Origin: Anaerolineae bacterium
Lineage (GTDB): Bacteria; Chloroflexota; Anaerolineae; Aggregatilineales; Ch27
DNA length: 64,000 nt
Assembly: GCA_013178165.1 (NCBI GenBank)
Contig: JABLXG010000019.1
Location: 1 to 64,000, forward strand
Direction of reading: 5' to 3'
Position numbers and translations under genes: made by a program. Shown in pieces: positions 19,513-28,100 of this stretch; the first letter of the stretch is position 1; every line of letters begins with the position of its first letter. Under the pieces are notes generated by a model, which was not told the DNA's origin, made no database searches, and worked only from the letters and a program-made list of their open reading frames with translations.

Positions 19513-20243
19513 GCACTCCTCTGAGTTTGTTCGACCTGGCTGAAGCGTTCAGGAAGCCAGGCTGTCCAGTGTGCCGCCTGATGCGCCGTGACGTGGAGAA
19601 GTACATCCACTCGCTGCTCTTTGAGGGCTACAAATTCCCGGAGAGCCACGAGCGTTTTCAGGCTTCGCGCGGGTTGTGCAACGCCCATGCCTGGCAGATG
19701 GCCGAGAGCTTCAAAGGGGCGCTGCTGAACATCGGCACGTACTACGCCGGGGCGCTGCGCCAGTTGTTACGCGACCTGGACGCGTCTGATCCGGGCGGGG
19801 CGGCACGTTCCGGTTTGGCTCGTCTGCTGGGCGGGGGGGCGGGCGGGCCGGTTTCCGCGTTGGCCGACCGTCTGGAGCCGCGCGGGCCGTGCATCGCCTG
19901 CACCATTCATCAGACTTCGGAGCAACTCTACACCCGCACCATAGGCGAGCAGATCGCCGATCCCCGCCTGGCTGAGGCTTACCGCGCCTCAGAAGGCGTT
20001 TGCCTGCCGCACTTCCGCATGGCCCTGCGCCAGGCGTCGGCGGCTGGCCAGCGCGAGTTGGTCGCCATCCAGCGGGGCGTCTGGGAGGCCCTGCTGGCCG
20101 ACCTGGACCTGTTCCGCGAGATGCACGATCACCACCACACGGGCGAGTTCATGGGCGAGGAGGGCGATAGCTGGCTGCGTGTCCTGCGCGGCATGGCCGG
20201 TGAGGAGGGCATGTTCGGCGTTGGCGATGGGAGGAAGAAGTAG
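19509..20243 (+). CDS. DUF6062-family Cys-rich protein, copy 1
   Basis: 244 residues. Two cysteine-rich half modules are visible: an N-terminal CPVCRLMRRDVEKYI with RGLCNAHAW, and a middle PCIACTIH with GVCLPHFRMAL. The pattern CxxC...C-x-x-H repeated twice suggests two metal or haem/cluster sites, but the ligand is unknown. It ends with a conserved GEEGDSWLRVLRGMAGEEGMFG block. The 39522-40247 gene is a clear paralogue: the first residues align one to one (MSTPLSLFDLAEAF with MVTPFTYFDLVDAF) and both keep all Cys/His motifs and the same C-terminal block. The ATG at 19509 is the third copy of a tandem start region. A strong bidirectional terminator follows. The function of the family is not established. 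Confidence 0.75.
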   Translation: MSTPLSLFDLAEAFRKPGCPVCRLMRRDVEKYIHSLLFEGYKFPESHERFQASRGLCNAHAWQMAESFKGALLNIGTYYAGALRQLLRDLDASDPGGAARSGLARLLGGGAGGPVSALADRLEPRGPCIACTIHQTSEQLYTRTIGEQIADPRLAEAYRASEGVCLPHFRMALRQASAAGQRELVAIQRGVWEALLADLDLFREMHDHHHTGEFMGEEGDSWLRVLRGMAGEEGMFGVGDGRKK

Positions 20244-20269
20244 GAACCCCCTTCTTGACTCATACAGAG

Positions 20270-20313
20270 GAAAAGTGGCGACCCTCGCCAGGTGGTGAAG
20301 GTCGCCGCTTTTC
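20270..20313. terminator. Bidirectional terminator
   Basis: Fourteen-bp stem GAAAAGTGGCGACC (20270-20283) with 20300-20313, one G-T pair, and A/T tracts on both sides. It serves the convergent DUF6062 gene and the secreted SH3 protein gene. Confidence 0.8.
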
Positions 20314-20330
20314 ATGTGAAGCTATCATCG

Positions 20331-21929
20331 CTAGGGATGGTTGCCAGTATTTTCGGTGACGTACAGTGTCCCGCCTACGGATGTGCCCTGGGCGAAGCTG
20401 CCGATCCAGATGTCGTAGCGGCCCGAAGCCGGGCTGTTAAAGTCGATCGTGGGATGCAGGGTGCCAAAGGAATCGTCCACGCAGACATATGATCCGCCTG
20501 GCGTATTGATGACCATTGTGCTATCGACGTTGCCAATGAAGTAGAAGCGGAGGGTCGGGAAGGCCCCGGCGGTGTAGTTGACCGAAAAACTGGGTGCGGA
20601 CGTGGCGAACCCGGTGCAGCCGCCGCCCAGGTAAGAGACATTCGCATTGCCGCCGCCGGTGATCCCAACGGTGAAGGGATCCGGTACGAAGCCCGACGTG
20701 AGGGCAGTACTGCCGTAGGTAGGTGGCAGGGAGAAGTTCAGGGTCGCCACTACCGGGCTGGTCGGGGTAATGGTTGGCGTTGCAGTGGCGGAGGGTGTTG
20801 ACGTGTAGGTTGGGAGCGTCGTCGGTGTACCGGTGGGGGTGACCGTCGCAGTGGGCGGCGGCGGGAAGCTGGCCTGGGGAATGGCGCTGCAATCCCCCTG
20901 CGTCACCACCGCGGCGATCTGGTTGGAAACCCAGGCAGCCAGACCATTATAGTTGACCTGCCACCAGGTGCTGTCAATGTTGCGCCCAATGACGTTGAGC
21001 ACCATCCCTGGTGTTCCTCCGCCGAGGATGATGTGGGCGGTGCTGGGGCCATTGCGGATGTTTGCTGCGCTGGCAAAGGAAACCTGGCATGGCCCGGCGG
21101 CGATCGGAGTCACCGGTGTGCCTGTGATCGCGGCACTGACAGACGGAGATGTGGGGAGTTGAACACTCGGAACCTGGCCTGTCTGCGGCCCGCTATCCGC
21201 TGCGTGGCCCCAGTGAAGGCGTAACACCAGGGGCATGCTGGTTGGCTGAAAAGTGAGGATAAATGGCGTCTGTGGCGGCAACGTGATCGCAATTTCCGGC
21301 AGCATCCCAGCACTAACCGCCAGGGCTATCGCCCCGGACTCGGCTGTTTCCAGTGTGAATTCAGGCAACAGTGGGAGCATCTCCGTTCTGGCGACGCCGG
21401 GCGGCTCAACAGAGATAGCCAGGATGGTGCTACCCGGCAGATCAGGCGGTGGTGTTAGGTGGTAGCGCAATGCACTTGCCTGCAGGCTCACCCGGTTTTC
21501 GCCGATGATCAGGGCAGGCGGCTGTGTTGTGATGCTGGAGATCTGGATCAGCAGGTCACCAGTGCCGCTGCTGGTCTGGATCACCAGCGAGTAGAAGCCG
21601 CTCTGGGGCGCGTCCGGCTCGTCGAAGATGTACATGCCGTCTGGACCGGGTGTCAGCAGGGTGACTTGCTGGGTTGGGTCAAGCAGGACGACAGTACAGG
21701 TGAACTCTGCCAGGCGGGTAAGCCGAATCTGAAAGCTGTCGCCCTGGATGACGGAGAAGGTTCGGATGGCAACCTGGCCGGGCGTGAGGCTCACGATAGC
21801 CGGGACGTTGTATTCGAGCGGCGGCTGGTCACCACCCTGGGCATGGACGATCACACCGGTTGCTGGCAAACCAAACAGGATAAGGATGCTCAGCAAAGCG
21901 GTGAGGGGGCGCAGAAATCGGATGGCCAC
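20331..21929 (-). CDS. Secreted SH3/PPC-like protein whose start was disrupted by IS982
   Basis: 532 residues from the GTG at 21929. A signal peptide (LTALLSILILFGLPATGVIVHA) is followed by a beta-sandwich region resembling pre-peptidase C-terminal (PPC) domains (~40-140), a second sandwich, an SH3_3-type domain (~275-345, with NIRNGPSTAHIILGGG and STWWQVNYNGLAAWV), a Thr/Pro linker and a C-terminal PPC-like domain ending FNSPASGRYDIWIGSFAQGT. The protein is presumably exported and binds surface ligands. The gene has lost its own start: before insertion it began ATGGCCATCCGATTT. The IS took the A and T of the start codon away, and the inserted terminus recreates GTG in the same place and frame; an ATG inside the IS (21962) is also in frame. 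Its promoter now lies beyond the element. Confidence 0.7.
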   Translation of the reverse strand: MAIRFLRPLTALLSILILFGLPATGVIVHAQGGDQPPLEYNVPAIVSLTPGQVAIRTFSVIQGDSFQIRLTRLAEFTCTVVLLDPTQQVTLLTPGPDGMYIFDEPDAPQSGFYSLVIQTSSGTGDLLIQISSITTQPPALIIGENRVSLQASALRYHLTPPPDLPGSTILAISVEPPGVARTEMLPLLPEFTLETAESGAIALAVSAGMLPEIAITLPPQTPFILTFQPTSMPLVLRLHWGHAADSGPQTGQVPSVQLPTSPSVSAAITGTPVTPIAAGPCQVSFASAANIRNGPSTAHIILGGGTPGMVLNVIGRNIDSTWWQVNYNGLAAWVSNQIAAVVTQGDCSAIPQASFPPPPTATVTPTGTPTTLPTYTSTPSATATPTITPTSPVVATLNFSLPPTYGSTALTSGFVPDPFTVGITGGGNANVSYLGGGCTGFATSAPSFSVNYTAGAFPTLRFYFIGNVDSTMVINTPGGSYVCVDDSFGTLHPTIDFNSPASGRYDIWIGSFAQGTSVGGTLYVTENTGNHP

Positions 21930-22827
21930 CTTGATTGCTAGTTGAAGACGTTCATGCTGCACTCGTTAGAATGGTAGTTGCGAAACGACCACTGGACGAG
22001 GAGGCAGCATGAACGACACCTACATTGTAACGGTATATGTCGTGCTGGATGATCTGTTGTGCGCTCTGCGGTATAGCGACGACGGGCGCGCGGAACTGAG
22101 CGCAGCGGAAATCCTGACAGTGGCAGTGGTAGCGGCCAAGTACTTTCAAAATCATCACGAACGTGCGTTGTATCTGCTGGTCCAATTGGGCTACCTGCGT
22201 GCGTTCAGTGTGTCGCGCTTCAACCGGCGGCTGCACGCGTTGAGGGAGTGGCTGTGGCACGTCGCCGGGATCATGGGTGAAGTGTTGGCCAAGGGCAAGG
22301 TCTTCATCGTGGATACGCTGCCCATCCCCATCTGCAAACGCGTGCGAGCCAAACGCTGCCGCAAGGTGCAGGGGGCGGCGTATGCCGGGTACTGTGCGGC
22401 TAAACAGGAGCACTATTTCGGTTGGCAATTGCACTTGGTCTGCGATGCTGCGGGTGTACCCGTCGTTTTTGAGCTGTTGCCAGCGGCGTGTGATGAGTTG
22501 GTCCCGATTCAGGAGTTGTTGGCGGCCTTGCCGGAGGGCAGCCAAGTGGTCGCCGACAAAGGCTATGTCAGCCAGAAAGACGAACTGATCGCCTACTGCT
22601 ATGGTGGTGTGCGTCTGATCCCCACCTATCGCCGCAACATGCGCGGCAACAGCCAGGAAGATGCCCGCCTGATCCGTCAACACCGCTCGATGATCGAGAC
22701 GTCAATAGCCAGTTGGAGAAGATGGGTCTGCAACGCCTTCATGCTCGTACCAATGCTGGTGTTGCCCTGAAGGTCTTGGCCTCGCTCATCGCCTTGGCCT
22801 TGACCAACGCTAACTAGCAATCAAGGT
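21928..22827 (+). mobile_element. Complete IS982-family insertion sequence, 900 bp
   Basis: Perfect 16-bp terminal inverted repeats ACCTTGATTGCTAGTT (21928-21943) and its complement (22812-22827). They are flanked by an 8-bp target duplication GGATGGCC at 21920-21927 and 22828-22835. One transposase gene lies inside. Size, repeats and duplication length fit IS982. Identical repeats and an intact duplication argue for recent insertion. Confidence 0.93.
22009..22770 (+). CDS. IS982-family DDE transposase, frameshifted near the C-terminus
   Basis: 253 residues as read. The DDE core is recognisable: FIVDTLPIPICKRVRAKR (first Asp), YAGYCAAKQEHYFGWQLHLV, VVADKGYVSQKDE (second Asp) and RSMIET (Glu). 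GAGGAGG sits just before the ATG. After IET the frame drifts to an atypical hydrophobic tail. Shifting by one base at about 22701 restores the family-like ending VNSQLEKMGLQ ... LKVLASLIALALTNAN, which stops at 22817 inside the right inverted repeat. A single missing G in GAGAC-GTC would explain it, so the element is probably now inactive or depends on frameshifting; a sequencing error is also possible. Confidence 0.85.
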   Translation: MNDTYIVTVYVVLDDLLCALRYSDDGRAELSAAEILTVAVVAAKYFQNHHERALYLLVQLGYLRAFSVSRFNRRLHALREWLWHVAGIMGEVLAKGKVFIVDTLPIPICKRVRAKRCRKVQGAAYAGYCAAKQEHYFGWQLHLVCDAAGVPVVFELLPAACDELVPIQELLAALPEGSQVVADKGYVSQKDELIAYCYGGVRLIPTYRRNMRGNSQEDARLIRQHRSMIETSIASWRRWVCNAFMLVPMLVLP

Positions 22828-22848
22828 GGATGGCCATGTCTGTATCCT

Positions 22849-22892
22849 ATTCACTAAGTGAATGATATAGATACAGTACTGTATTTATCCAA
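22849..22892 (-). promoter_or_regulatory. Orphaned promoter with two palindromic operators, cut off by the IS
   Basis: Minus strand: TTGGAT (22892-22887), 17 bp, TATATC (22869-22864). A perfect 14-bp palindrome ATACAGTACTGTAT (22871-22884) fills the spacer, and a second palindrome ATTCACT-A-AGTGAAT (22849-22863) covers the predicted start site. An AGGA ribosome-binding site and the original ATG follow. This was the regulated promoter of the secreted SH3 gene; it now reads into the IS, antisense to the transposase. Confidence 0.65.
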
Positions 22893-22980
22893 ATTAGGCA
22901 ACGGCTGTTCGATGAGCTGAGGGGCCATGAATCGGGTGTCTACACGGTTTGCGGGGGAGATCGTCTTGCCTCTGTTATAC

Positions 22981-23009
22981 TTGTCAGAGATAGCCCGGCG
23001 AACTATAAA
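22981..23009 (+). promoter_or_regulatory. Promoter of the first TIR gene
   Basis: TTGTCA (22981-22986), exactly 17 bp, TATAAA (23004-23009). The leader to the start at 23168 is about 150 nt. The 22836-23167 gap is clearly more AT-rich than its surroundings and holds this promoter and the orphaned one, but no gene. Confidence 0.7.
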
Positions 23010-23167
23010 AAATTCCTAAAAACTCTGGCTGTTCATCATCGAAAGTTGGTTTTTGGTTTGCTTATCGTCGGAATATCGCTATAGTCAGGGCAGGGGACTC
23101 TGCATCTGCATGCGTACATGAGGGCAGGGCGTAGCGTCGGGGGGGCCGCGGTTGCGGTGATTCCAGC

Positions 23168-25162
23168 GTGATCAAGCAACTGGTCAGTTTCTTCCAGAAA
23201 TTCCAGGAATTTCTGGCGCCGATGTTCGATCTCGCCCGGCATTTCCGCGGCTTTTTGGCCTTTGGGGCCTTTGTGATCATCGCCATCATTGTGCTGGCCA
23301 TCCTGCTTTTTCCTCAAGGCAGCTTTGGCAGCGTTGTTGAGAATTTCAGCCGCCTGTCGCCGGACCAGTTTTTTATCATCGTCCTGGTCGTGATCATGGT
23401 GTTCCTGGTGGGTTTTTTGTTGATCGCGCTGCTGTATTCGCGGGATGTCACCCTCAGCGCGACTTATGTCCTGACCGTACTTGTTCATGAGGCGGGCGAC
23501 CCCACCCGCCCGATACCGGGGGCGGAAGTGTCCCTGGTGCTGGATGAAACGATCATCCGGCAGACGGACCCGCATGGCGCGGCGACTTTTGCCTTTGACC
23601 GGCGCTGGCTGGGCAAGACGTGTGAGGTGAACGCCCGTCACCCGCGCTACGCCGCCCGCCCGCACCTGCGCGTTCCGCTTAAGCCCTCTGACCGGGTGCT
23701 GATCCCGCTGACGCCGGCGGGAGGGGTAGCCGCCGGGCCAGGGCAGGAGATGGTCTATGTGAGTTTCAGCCCCGGCAATCGCCGGGCTGCCGAGGCCATC
23801 AGCGCGCAACTGGCCCGCGAAGGCTTTGCCGTGGTCAAGGTCGAGCATGGCCAGCGCGATGCGGCCATTGATCTGGGGGTCGAGCAGGGGATTCGCCGCG
23901 CTGACGCTGTGGTGGCGCTGATGTCCCCCGGAGATGCCAGCGAGCCGCTGGTCTCCGGTGAGGTCGCTTTTGCCAGCGAGATTCGCAAGCCAGTGATCCC
24001 GGTGCGGCTGCACCCCGCCGCCCCCATGCCAGCTACGCTCGGCATCACAACGCCGATCGATATTTATACCGACTGGGGAGGGGAGAGCGAGCGCTTGGTA
24101 CATACCCTGCGGGAGGTTCGACCTCCCTCGCGTCCTCCGGAGCCGGAAGTCGTCGCCCCGCCGGGTGGCGGCAGTACGCCTGCCAATCCGTTTGTTTATG
24201 GCGGGGCCGTCCGCGATGATCTGTTCGTGGGGCGTAAAGAGGTGATCGAGGCCATCGTCGGGCGGATTGGCCCGGAACTGCAGTCGGTTTCGGTGGTGGC
24301 CAACCGGCGGATGGGCAAGACATCATTGCTCAACCTGATCTGGCGGCGCTACAAGCAACTGCTGCCCGCCGAGCATACCTGGATTGTGGCCTACCTGGAT
24401 ATGATGAGCGCCCGGATGCACACCCCCGCTGACGCCATGCGCCTGTTGCGGCAGCGGATCACCGCCAGCATCAAGCGCGACCTGTGGCCGGAGCGCTACG
24501 ATGGCCAGGTGGCCGTCATGGCGGAGAAGTTTGAGGAACTGGCCGAATCGAACATCCGCCTGGTGCTATGCCTGGACGAATGGGAGAGCGTGATGGCCCA
24601 CCGGGAGATGGATGTCTTCCTGGAGCAACTGCGTTCGTCCGGGTCGCTGGGGATGCTGGGCATGATCGTGGCGACCGCCCATGAACTGATCGATCTCAAG
24701 CGCAGCGGCCAGCTGGGTTCGCCCTTCGACAACATCTTCGAGACTGTTTACCTGGGCCTGATGCCCCAGGAAGAATGGCATGAACTGGTGCAGCGCGCCT
24801 ACCGGCGTAGCCGGCGCGAGGTGCGCCCCCAGGAACTGGCCCTGATCGGCGCGCTGGCCGGCGGTCACCCCTGTCTGACCCAGATGGCCGGGTATGTGGT
24901 CTGGGCGGCGCGGGAGAATGGCTGGAACCGAGCCGAAATCTGGCGGCAGTACAGCCGTCGTGTGGAACCGGTCTTTGTCAGTCTGTGGAATCGCCAGACG
25001 GCTATCCAGAAGGCGGCGATCCGGCAGGTCGTCGGCATCGACTCCGGAGAGCCGATTCCGCCGGAAGTCTGGGAGAAGCTAAAACTGCGAGGTGTGCTGA
25101 CGGCTGACGGCGAGATTTTCTGCCGTCCGTTCGCCGATTACGTGCTGGCCTGCGAATTGTGA
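23168..25162 (+). CDS. Membrane-anchored TIR-NTPase protein (TM-TM, beta-sandwich, TIR-like, AAA/STAND ATPase)
   Basis: 664 residues. Two TM helices (~33-51 and ~69-90) are followed by an Ig/CNA-B-like sandwich (~98-182, RPIPGAEVSLVLDET...TDPHGAATF). A TIR-like domain comes next (~193-316: MVYVSFSPGNRRAAEAISAQ, VVALMSPGDASEPLVSGEVA with the candidate catalytic Glu at 265). The C-terminal ATPase is of Arch_ATPase/STAND type (~347-600): DLFVGRKEVIEAI, Walker A VVANRRMGKTS (the first Gly is Ala; Lys384 kept), Walker B LVLCLDEWE (Asp470-Glu471). TIR domains either assemble or cleave NAD; the Glu allows but does not prove activity. The start is GTG 23168 with a weak ribosome-binding site. The next gene begins 25 bp downstream, so the two are co-transcribed. 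Confidence 0.7.
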   Translation: MIKQLVSFFQKFQEFLAPMFDLARHFRGFLAFGAFVIIAIIVLAILLFPQGSFGSVVENFSRLSPDQFFIIVLVVIMVFLVGFLLIALLYSRDVTLSATYVLTVLVHEAGDPTRPIPGAEVSLVLDETIIRQTDPHGAATFAFDRRWLGKTCEVNARHPRYAARPHLRVPLKPSDRVLIPLTPAGGVAAGPGQEMVYVSFSPGNRRAAEAISAQLAREGFAVVKVEHGQRDAAIDLGVEQGIRRADAVVALMSPGDASEPLVSGEVAFASEIRKPVIPVRLHPAAPMPATLGITTPIDIYTDWGGESERLVHTLREVRPPSRPPEPEVVAPPGGGSTPANPFVYGGAVRDDLFVGRKEVIEAIVGRIGPELQSVSVVANRRMGKTSLLNLIWRRYKQLLPAEHTWIVAYLDMMSARMHTPADAMRLLRQRITASIKRDLWPERYDGQVAVMAEKFEELAESNIRLVLCLDEWESVMAHREMDVFLEQLRSSGSLGMLGMIVATAHELIDLKRSGQLGSPFDNIFETVYLGLMPQEEWHELVQRAYRRSRREVRPQELALIGALAGGHPCLTQMAGYVVWAARENGWNRAEIWRQYSRRVEPVFVSLWNRQTAIQKAAIRQVVGIDSGEPIPPEVWEKLKLRGVLTADGEIFCRPFADYVLACEL

Positions 25163-25187
25163 TGCCAGATGTGCTTCGGGAGCCGCA

Positions 25188-28100
25188 ATGCGTCTTTTCG
25201 TCGCCTGTGCTGGCCCGGATGAGCCGGTCCGGGAACTGATCAACATCCTGGATGATTTTGACCACCAGGCCCTGCTGGATCTATGGTTGCTGGCCGGACC
25301 GCGCTACCCCAGGAAACGCCTCCGCGCGGTGATCCAGCGTTCCGACGCATTGCTACTGATCATCACGCCGGAATCGATGACTTCCGAACGATGTCACTGG
25401 GAGGTCGCCGAGGCCAAGCGGCAGGGGGTGCCGGTAGTGGAGGTGCTCTTTGGCGGGGAAGCAGCGGGCGCGGGGCTGGTGGAAGACGCCTCTAGAGACG
25501 GGATGCGAATCAGCTTCGCTGATGGCTTGACGCCGGAGGCGGTTGGTTCCCTGCTCCGGTTGCTGGACAAGGTGCGCCCCCTGATGGCAAACCGACGTCA
25601 GGAGCCGCAGGCGCGCGGGCAACAGACCGGCCAGGGCTGGGTGGAGCGCCTGACCGGCCAGACCAGCGCGGCGGTACTGTTGACGCTGGCATTCATCCTG
25701 CTGGCCAACCTGGTATCTTCGCTGGGGGTGACGGTGATCGTCGCTGCTGAGCCGGTGGTTATCACCTTTCTGGCGGCGCTCCTGCAGGCCGGGGGTGGGC
25801 CAATCTTCGCTTTGCCGCTGGTTCTGGTGACTTTTCTGCCCCTGCGCTTCAGCATGGTGGTTCATGTCCTCCTGCAGAGCGCCCTGCTGCTCGGCTACCT
25901 GCTGACGCCCGGCGCTGGGTTCTGGTCGTATGCTACACTGGCGCTTGTGGGTTTGCTGGGCGTCGTGCTTGGTCGGCTGCGGCTGTTGTTGTGGCCGTGG
26001 CTGACTTATCGTATGATGACCGAACATCGTCGCCTGGTCGAGCAACTCGAAGCCGGCGTTGCCGATTCTGAACGCATTGACCGGCTGGTGCACTTGCTGG
26101 ATCAGCCGTTGGCCATCCCTCCGGGCGGGTCAACAGCGGCTATGCTGTCACTGGCGACGGCCGGTCTCAGCCCGGAGGAGTTTGTCGCCCGGACGGAAAA
26201 TGTGGCCCGCCAGCAACGCTACCAGGCCGTGGTTGGCGAGATGGGGTTGCGCAAGTTGCGCCAGGCCAGCGGCCTGGAAGACGCGCTGAGCGTCATCGAG
26301 AGGCACAATCTGGTTCCTGATAGCAGCATCTGCATGCGCTCGATGCTGGAAAAGGTGCGCTACGCTGGTTCCGGGCTGGAGAAACTGCGCATCTACGCCC
26401 GTTTCTTACAGCAACTGGAGGATGGCCGGCAGGCTCTACGTCGGGAGCACCAGCCAAACTGGCAGCAGACCCTGCAGATCTACCAGTTCATCAGCGACCT
26501 GATCTACCAGGCGATCGACTTTAGCCAGGTACAGGCTTACTGGGCGACGTATGACGCGCTGGAAGCTGCAGTAGGCAACATCCGGGTGGCGCTGGCGGCC
26601 CGCCGGGAGGCGGATGGCGACCCTCATAGCGCCGTGGAGCGCGCCCTGCAACAACTCGGCCAGGCTATCGATGGTGTGCAATGCCTGCGCCTGGATATGG
26701 GCAGCTTCTCCGCCCGCGAGCAGCGCTGGCAGCAGGCGATGCTGGAAACGGCGCTTGACCCGCGCCAGTTTCTCTCTATGGACTATCAGGAGCGCCAGGC
26801 GCTGGTGAGGCGCGAGGTGGAGCGCCTGAATGCGCTGGCCTACAGCCAGCCGGCAAGCTGGCTGGCCATCGACCGCAACGCCGTCCAGCTTACCGAGCAT
26901 CATAACCCCTGGTGCGTGCTGGCTGTGCTGCTGGTCGATCTGCTGCGGGATATCCACCGGCTGGATGCGGCATATGTCGGCTGGGCGGCTGGCGAACTGA
27001 CCCGCGTGCTCAACCGCATCCGCTCGGTGCAGGATGTGGCTGAACTGGAGCACCGGCTGGTCAACCTGATCATCTCCGGCGATAGTTACGGTTCCCTGAT
27101 CGATAGTACCCTGCAATCGCTCCTGGATATCAGCGAGGCGGCCAGCACCGCCCTGCGCTGGCCCGGCGAATCGTTGCAGCATCAACAGTCGGTGATCGAC
27201 GCGCTGGAGAAGTGCAACCAATTGCGCCTCCGGTTGCAGACCCGCTATACACACCAGCGGGCGAGCCAGTGGGCGGTAGCCGTGCAGCATATGGCCGAGG
27301 TGCTGGAGACGCATATAGGACAGTTGCAGGCCCGGACTGCGGTTCGCTACCGCAACCCGTACATCGTCGGCAAACCCATCCCGGCCCGCAACCCGACGTT
27401 GTTCAAGGGGCGTCTGGAACTGGCGCGGGAGATTGTTGACTGGCTCAACAGCGCCAACCGGCCCACGCTGGTCCTGCACGGTCCCCGGCGCATGGGCAAG
27501 ACCAGCTTCCTGCTCCAGCTACAGAACCTGTTGCGCGGCTGGAACGACACCTATATCCCCGTGTTTCTGAGCGGCCAGGAAGCGGGCGTGCAGCAGAACG
27601 ACGCCAGCTTCTTCTACTTCCTGGCTCGCGCCATCTACTTCCGAATGGTGCAGCGCACCGGCGCCCAGATCGCCCGGCCCACGCTGGAACAGTACACGGC
27701 CAACCCGTATGCCACGCTCAGCCCCTGGCTGCAAGATCAGATTTACCCCCTGCTGGAAGAGGGGCAGGTGCTGCTGGTGACCATTGACGAGTTTGAGAAG
27801 GTCGGGGCGGCTATCCGCAGCGGCTCGCTGACCCTGCGCATCCTGGACTTTCTGCGGGATACGATGCAGCACAGCGAACATATGTTGTTCCTGTTCTGCG
27901 GGGTGGAGACTCTGGACGCGCTGGGGCCGAACGCCGCTTCCTACTTCATCAGCGTGCAAACGGTCGAGATCAGCTATCTGAGCGAAAAAGCCGCTCAGGA
28001 ACTGATCCGCATGCCGACCAACGAGCCGGGCGATGTGCCCACCTACGAGCGCGAGGTGGTTGCCGAGATTCTCCGCCTGACCAACTGCCATCCTTTCCTG

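Larger units (their letters stand above)
19331..19578 (+). repeat. Tandem triplication (89-bp period) of the DUF6062 gene start
   Basis: Copies begin at 19331, 19420 and 19509; the first two units are 89 bp and the third runs to 19578 before diverging into the gene. Each encodes the protein's N-terminal LFDLAEAFRKPG-PVC. Copies 2 and 3 differ at one base over the shared 70 bp; copy 1 is more diverged. Because 89 is not a multiple of three, only copy 3 is in frame with the full gene. Confidence 0.9.

Noticed and set aside
22871-22884. LexA box (CTGTAT/ATACAG halves)
   Set aside because: The palindrome ATACAGTACTGTAT places the halves in the wrong order and spacing for the CTG-N10-CAG consensus.
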